Source of the DNA: an uncultured Gallionellaceae bacterium
GTDB lineage: Bacteria; Pseudomonadota; Gammaproteobacteria; Burkholderiales; Gallionellaceae
DNA: 64,000 bases
Direction: 5' to 3'
NCBI GenBank assembly: GCA_903847155.1
Contig: CAINCU010000014.1
Location: 1 to 64,000, forward strand
Below are positions 60,296 to 64,000 of this stretch, in pieces. Each line of letters starts with the position of its first letter. Position 1 is the first letter of the stretch. The notes beneath the pieces were generated by a model. That model was not told the origin of the DNA. It did not search any database and saw only the letters and a list, made by a program, of their open reading frames with translations. The position numbers and the translations under genes were made by a program.

Positions 60296-61453
60296 ATGCG
60301 CAAATTCTGGCTCTTGTTTGCCCAAGCCACCACGGTCGGTTTGGCATTGTTATTCGTTATCCATACGCTCAGGCCGTCACTGCTGCCGAATGCGGCGCGT
60401 AGCGGCGTGGTGACGCTGTATGAAAACAATACGAGCGGCAGCGGCAATTTGCCTAAAGTCGGATTCAGCCAGGCAGCGCAGAAAGTAATGCCGGCAGTAG
60501 TAAATGTCTTCACCAGCAACGTAGTCAAGACACCGGCAGCGCCCTACATGGACGACCCGCGTTTCCGTTTTTTCTTTGGCGATGAATTTGACAACAACGT
60601 CCCGCAGCAAAGCTCCAGCCTCGGTTCCGGCGTTATAGTCAGCCATGACGGCTACATTCTCACCAACCATCATGTGGTGGAGTCCGCCGACGAGATCGAG
60701 GTGGCACTCGCCGATGGACGCACGGCCAAAGGGCACATCGTCGGTTCCGATCCGGACACCGATCTTGCCGTTATCAAGGTGGATCTCGGCGACAATCTGC
60801 CCGCCATCACCTTTGGACAATCCGATCAGGCGCATGTTGGTGACATTGTGCTCGCCGTCGGCAACCCCTTCGGCGTTGGGCAGACGGTGACCATGGGTAT
60901 CATCAGCGCTCTAAAACGCAATCATCTGGGTTTGAGCACTTTCGAGAATTTTATTCAGACCGATGCCGCTATCAATCCCGGAAATTCGGGCGGCGCTCTG
61001 GTCGATGTGGAAGGCAATCTGCTGGGCGTCAATAGTGCAATCTATTCGCCCAACGGCGGCTCGCTCGGCATCGGCTTTGCCATTCCGACCAGCACTGCCA
61101 AGAAGGTCATGGAACAGATCATCCAGAGCGGCTCGGTGACGCGCGGATGGGTGGGCATCGCAGTACAGGAACTCACACCGGAACTGGCTGAATCGTTCAA
61201 ACTGAAAGACACGCAAGGTGTGCTGATCGCGGAAGTGGTGCGCGGCAGCCCGGCAGACAGGGCTGGCATCAAGGCTGGAGATATTCTCATCAGCATTGAC
61301 GGTAAAACGCTGGCTGATTCGACAGCCATGCTGGAAACCATCTCGGCATTGCCGCCCGGTAAAGTCTCATTGCTTAAGCTGCTTCGCAATCAGTCCGAGA
61401 TTGCCATACAAGTGAAGGTCGGCAAACGCCCGAGGCCGAAAGCGCAAGAATAA
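60296..61453 (+). CDS. Periplasmic serine protease of the HtrA/DegS type
   Basis: 385 residues. A single N-terminal membrane anchor (about 7-25) precedes a trypsin-like domain with catalytic His in 'ILTNHHVVE', Asp in 'DTDLAVIK' and Ser in 'PGNSGGALVD', then one PDZ domain (about 270-370). One anchor and one PDZ fit DegS/AlgW-type proteases, which sense envelope stress and cut anti-sigma factors. It is divergent from the Nif3-like gene across 38 bases. Confidence 0.92.
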   Translation: MRKFWLLFAQATTVGLALLFVIHTLRPSLLPNAARSGVVTLYENNTSGSGNLPKVGFSQAAQKVMPAVVNVFTSNVVKTPAAPYMDDPRFRFFFGDEFDNNVPQQSSSLGSGVIVSHDGYILTNHHVVESADEIEVALADGRTAKGHIVGSDPDTDLAVIKVDLGDNLPAITFGQSDQAHVGDIVLAVGNPFGVGQTVTMGIISALKRNHLGLSTFENFIQTDAAINPGNSGGALVDVEGNLLGVNSAIYSPNGGSLGIGFAIPTSTAKKVMEQIIQSGSVTRGWVGIAVQELTPELAESFKLKDTQGVLIAEVVRGSPADRAGIKAGDILISIDGKTLADSTAMLETISALPPGKVSLLKLLRNQSEIAIQVKVGKRPRPKAQE

Positions 61454-61560
61454 AATAGCGCATGCGTGTTGTAAATCGCCTATTAGCCAAGTCTGCGGTG
61501 CAGGTGCTCTGGCCTTTGCATCTATCTCGCGCTCATCGCGTGCAGCACGGGAACTGTCAT

Positions 61561-62022
61561 TCAGGACATAAATTTCTTGATTGCCGAGTCTAACCAACTG
61601 GAGGCTTCTTTGTTTTCGTTTTCGTTGCCGGTGAATATTTTTACCGACTCAACAAAGTCTCGATCCTCTCCTTGGATATGAGTGTGTAGCCAGTTTTTCA
61701 GAAATTCCAAAAGTTCAGACGCAACGTTCTCTCCTTTGATAGAGCGCGCTCTGATTTCGGAAAGCTTCTTCATGAATATTTCATGAATCCTTCGATGAGC
61801 TTTCAGGTATGGATAACCGGATTTTTCCAACAAACTTTCTTCAAGTTCAAAATATGTCACCGTGTAGTGGAGCAGTCCCTCTATCACGTGATTTACCTTG
61901 TCCTTATCAAGAGATTGATTGGCATCATCCAGTTCGTTAATTAATTCTACAAACCGTTTTTGTTGAGTATCGAGGATCGAGATACCGGTCTCATATTCTT
62001 GAATCCATTCTATGTGTGCCAT
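61561..62022 (-). CDS. Bacteriohemerythrin-like protein lacking two iron-ligand positions
   Basis: 153 residues with the hemerythrin four-helix pattern. Glu61, His76, His80, His115 and Asp120 match the canonical diiron ligands, but the first two His positions are Gln21 ('DTQQKRF' instead of D.QH) and Tyr57 ('TYFELEE' instead of HF..EE). Normal oxygen binding is therefore doubtful; it could bind one iron or act otherwise. AGGAGGTAAT gives a very strong ribosome binding site, so it is probably well expressed. Confidence 0.85.
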   Translation of the reverse strand: MAHIEWIQEYETGISILDTQQKRFVELINELDDANQSLDKDKVNHVIEGLLHYTVTYFELEESLLEKSGYPYLKAHRRIHEIFMKKLSEIRARSIKGENVASELLEFLKNWLHTHIQGEDRDFVESVKIFTGNENENKEASSWLDSAIKKFMS

Positions 62023-62188
62023 ATTACCTCCTGTTTATATGTGCTTGTTGGTTCAAGCTGCAGTGTAACGATCAGCAGCCAACATCATGTGGAAGATACC
62101 TGAATTAGTGCCAATTATCCAACTCATATTGTCGCGTCAAATGGCATGAAATTGGAAATTTCTTTTCGAGTTGCGCAGCATTTACTAA

Positions 62189-63094
62189 TTAGCGTGGCTC
62201 GATCCGCCACAGATGTTGCGATACCGAAAACCAAGCACCCATCCATCCCAAGTAGGCCGAAAATCCCAGCAGCGTCATACTGTCGCCGAGTGAGAGGCGT
62301 TGCAGGCTGAAGCTGCTGGCATAGAGTTGGGTAAGTGTACTGACCTGATAGTTAAGCAATTGCAGGCTACCTGCTACTAATAGCCAAGCGGCGATGCCGC
62401 CCAGTAGGCCTTGGATAAGGCCGAAATAGAGGAAAGGGCGGCGGATGAAAGCATCTGTCGCACCGATAAGTTTCGCAACTTCAATTTCTTCGCGGCGCGT
62501 AAGTATTTGCAAACGAATGGTATTAAAGGTGATGGCGATGAGGGCGAAACTCAATAACGTAGCGAGGATAGCTACCGCCATGCGTCCGAAATTCAGCAGA
62601 GCCTGCAACTTTTGTACCCAGGCTGAATCAAGTTGCACATGTTCGAGGTGTTGCCATGTTTTTAGTTCATCACGCAAAACTTCCAGTGAGGCAACGTTAT
62701 TTTCTTTGGGATAGATGACAAACGCATCAGGCAATGGGTTTTGCGACAGGCCGTCAATCATGTCTGAAAGCCCCGTGGTTTGCTGTAACTTCTTCAAGGC
62801 AAGTTCGCGCGATACGAATTCGATGCGTTTGATTGCGGCGTGCTGCTTGAGTTTTTCACCAATACGTCCGATCTCGCTGTCACTTGTACCGGTAGTAAGG
62901 AACACGCTGATCTGCGGTGTGCCTGCGATTTGCGAACCAAGTGACTGTACGCTTTTCAACAACACATAACCGCCGACCGGCAGACTCAGTGCGATGCCGA
63001 TGATGAGAATGTTAAGCAACGATGCGTTGGGCGTGAGCAACAGATGGCGCAGGGTGTGGTGCAACACGCGCAGGTGTTCAATGAGGAATCTCAT
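62189..63094 (-). CDS. ftsX: Cell division protein FtsX
   Basis: 301 residues with four membrane helices, one after the short cytoplasmic start '[22 protein letters not shown]', then a periplasmic domain ('QISVFLTTGTSDSEIGRIGEKLKQ') and three C-terminal helices. It is the membrane partner of FtsE and links septation to murein hydrolases. ATG at 63092-63094 overlaps the ftsE stop. Confidence 0.95.
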   Translation of the reverse strand: MRFLIEHLRVLHHTLRHLLLTPNASLLNILIIGIALSLPVGGYVLLKSVQSLGSQIAGTPQISVFLTTGTSDSEIGRIGEKLKQHAAIKRIEFVSRELALKKLQQTTGLSDMIDGLSQNPLPDAFVIYPKENNVASLEVLRDELKTWQHLEHVQLDSAWVQKLQALLNFGRMAVAILATLLSFALIAITFNTIRLQILTRREEIEVAKLIGATDAFIRRPFLYFGLIQGLLGGIAAWLLVAGSLQLLNYQVSTLTQLYASSFSLQRLSLGDSMTLLGFSAYLGWMGAWFSVSQHLWRIEPR

Positions 63095-63744
63095 ACCAGC
63101 AACTCCCCTCTTTTCAGGTGCAGCGCGCGCGCCGGATACTGGCGCAAGATGCATTCGTCGTGGGTGGAAATGAGCAATGTCACGCCGACCTGATGGAACG
63201 ATTTGAAGATGTTCATGATCTCGTTCGAATACTCGCTGTCGAGGTTGCCGGTAGGCTCGTCCGCCAGCAGCATGGTGGGACGATTCACTATGGCGCGCGC
63301 GATGCACAGCCGTTGCTGCTCGCCACCAGAGAGCGCAATGGGGTAAGCTTTTTCGCGGTCGAGCAAACCAACCTTGTCCAGTGCGGCGCGTACACGCTTG
63401 GCCGCCTCGCGATGATCGAAGCCGCAGATCTGCAACGGCAGCACCACATTGTCGAAAGCGTTGCGGTCGAACAGTAGTTTGTGATCCTGAAAGATCAACC
63501 CGATGTTGCGACGCAAATGAGGAATTGCAGCGGGCTTGATGGAGCGGATGTTCTGACCTTTGACCAGTACCGTGCCGCTGGTCGGGCGTTCAATAGCAGC
63601 GATGAGCTTGAGCAATGTGCTCTTGCCCGCACCGGAGTGTCCGGTGAGATACACCATGTCGCCCTCGGCCACGTCGAAGCTCAGGTTCTTCAGCGCTTCA
63701 TGCCCGCCCGGATAACGTTTATAGACCTGATTGAACTTGATCAT
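63091..63744 (-). CDS. ftsE: Cell division ATP-binding protein FtsE
   Basis: 217 residues. It is an ABC ATPase with Walker A '[13 protein letters not shown]', Q-loop '[10 protein letters not shown]', signature '[14 protein letters not shown]' and Walker B '[12 protein letters not shown]'. It starts inside the last bases of ftsY (ATGA) and is followed by ftsX in the usual ftsYEX order. Confidence 0.97.
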   Translation of the reverse strand: MIKFNQVYKRYPGGHEALKNLSFDVAEGDMVYLTGHSGAGKSTLLKLIAAIERPTSGTVLVKGQNIRSIKPAAIPHLRRNIGLIFQDHKLLFDRNAFDNVVLPLQICGFDHREAAKRVRAALDKVGLLDREKAYPIALSGGEQQRLCIARAIVNRPTMLLADEPTGNLDSEYSNEIMNIFKSFHQVGVTLLISTHDECILRQYPARALHLKRGELLV

Positions 63745-64000
63745 TGTTCGAGCCCAAGCAACGCCGCCACAAAATCCTCCGCCGCAAACGGTCGCAGATC
63801 ATCCAGTCCTTCGCCCACGCCGATGAAGCGCACCGGAATCGGATGAGCCTTGGCGATGGCAGCGATGACACCGCCTTTGGCAGTGCCGTCGAGTTTGGTC
63901 AGCACCAGACCGGTCACGCCAAGCGCATCATCGAAGGCTTTGACTTGCGACAGCGCATTTTGTCCGGTGTTGGCATCCAACACTAGCAGTACTTCATGCG
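63741..64000 (-). CDS. ftsY: Signal recognition particle receptor FtsY (C-terminal part only)
   Basis: Only the last 86 or so residues are inside the window; the gene continues past the right edge. The visible part is the end of the SRP GTPase domain: '[37 protein letters not shown]' with the TKLD guanine-specificity motif, then '[17 protein letters not shown]'. It delivers ribosomes to the membrane. Its stop overlaps the ftsE start. Confidence 0.96.
   Translation of the reverse strand, partial: HEVLLVLDANTGQNALSQVKAFDDALGVTGLVLTKLDGTAKGGVIAAIAKAHPIPVRFIGVGEGLDDLRPFAAEDFVAALLGLEQ

Overview
The window looks like a chromosomal segment from a betaproteobacterium, probably a Nitrosomonadales/Gallionellaceae-type iron or sulfur lithotroph. 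This is inferred from gene content: a RibB fused to a degenerate GTP-cyclohydrolase domain (RibBX type), a flagellin-flaG-fliD-fliS-fliT cluster, separate hisI and hisE followed by hinT and tatA, petABC, sspAB, and a c-type cytochrome cluster with a CbcL-like protein. No rRNA, tRNA, CRISPR array or complete insertion sequence was found. Coding density is high and most genes are core.

Layout. 0-4.6 kb: a DUF1015 gene, alanine dehydrogenase, and two toxin-antitoxin-like pairs (addiction-module/ParE and DUF4160/DUF2442). 4.6-11.3 kb: mfd, divergent from ispD-ispF-tsaB-rimI-uracil-DNA glycosylase. 11.5-16.7 kb: two c-di-GMP signalling genes. 16.7-21.6 kb: queD, a tgpA-DUF58-moxR group and an Mth938-like gene, all on the minus strand. 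21.9-30.9 kb: alaA, hom, thrC, ribBX, ribH, nusB, thiL, pgpA, a secreted nuclease and a small unknown gene. 31.5-34.5 kb: two monoheme cytochromes without a Met ligand and a nine-heme/cytochrome-b fusion resembling CbcL. These could form a quinone-linked periplasmic electron route. Directly after the cytochrome terminator lies what looks like the 5' part of a group II intron. 35.1-44.6 kb: a FecR-domain protein, then the flagellar genes ycgR to fliC, ending in an oversized repeat-bearing flagellin with a sigma-28 promoter. 44.7-48.7 kb: a diguanylate cyclase and a NarL-type two-component pair. 48.7-54.0 kb: hisCBHAFIE, hinT, tatA. 54.3-56.3 kb: rpoH behind a CIRCE operator, then sspB/sspA. 56.4-61.5 kb: petABC, a Nif3-like gene and an HtrA-type protease. 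61.5-64 kb: a hemerythrin lacking two iron ligands, then ftsX, ftsE and the 3' end of ftsY.

The least ordinary content is between and inside the genes. There are several families of small dispersed palindromic elements: a MITE-like element in two copies with 22-bp terminal inverted repeats, a CCGTCAATAGG stem-loop family, a hairpin family whose stem sequence varies while pairing is kept, and REP/BIME-type palindromes. Two palindromes are inserted in frame in mfd and in the uracil-DNA glycosylase gene. The best candidates for follow-up are the cytochrome module, the group II intron remnant, the MITE family (one copy appears to supply the ribosome binding site of alaA) and the covarying hairpin family.
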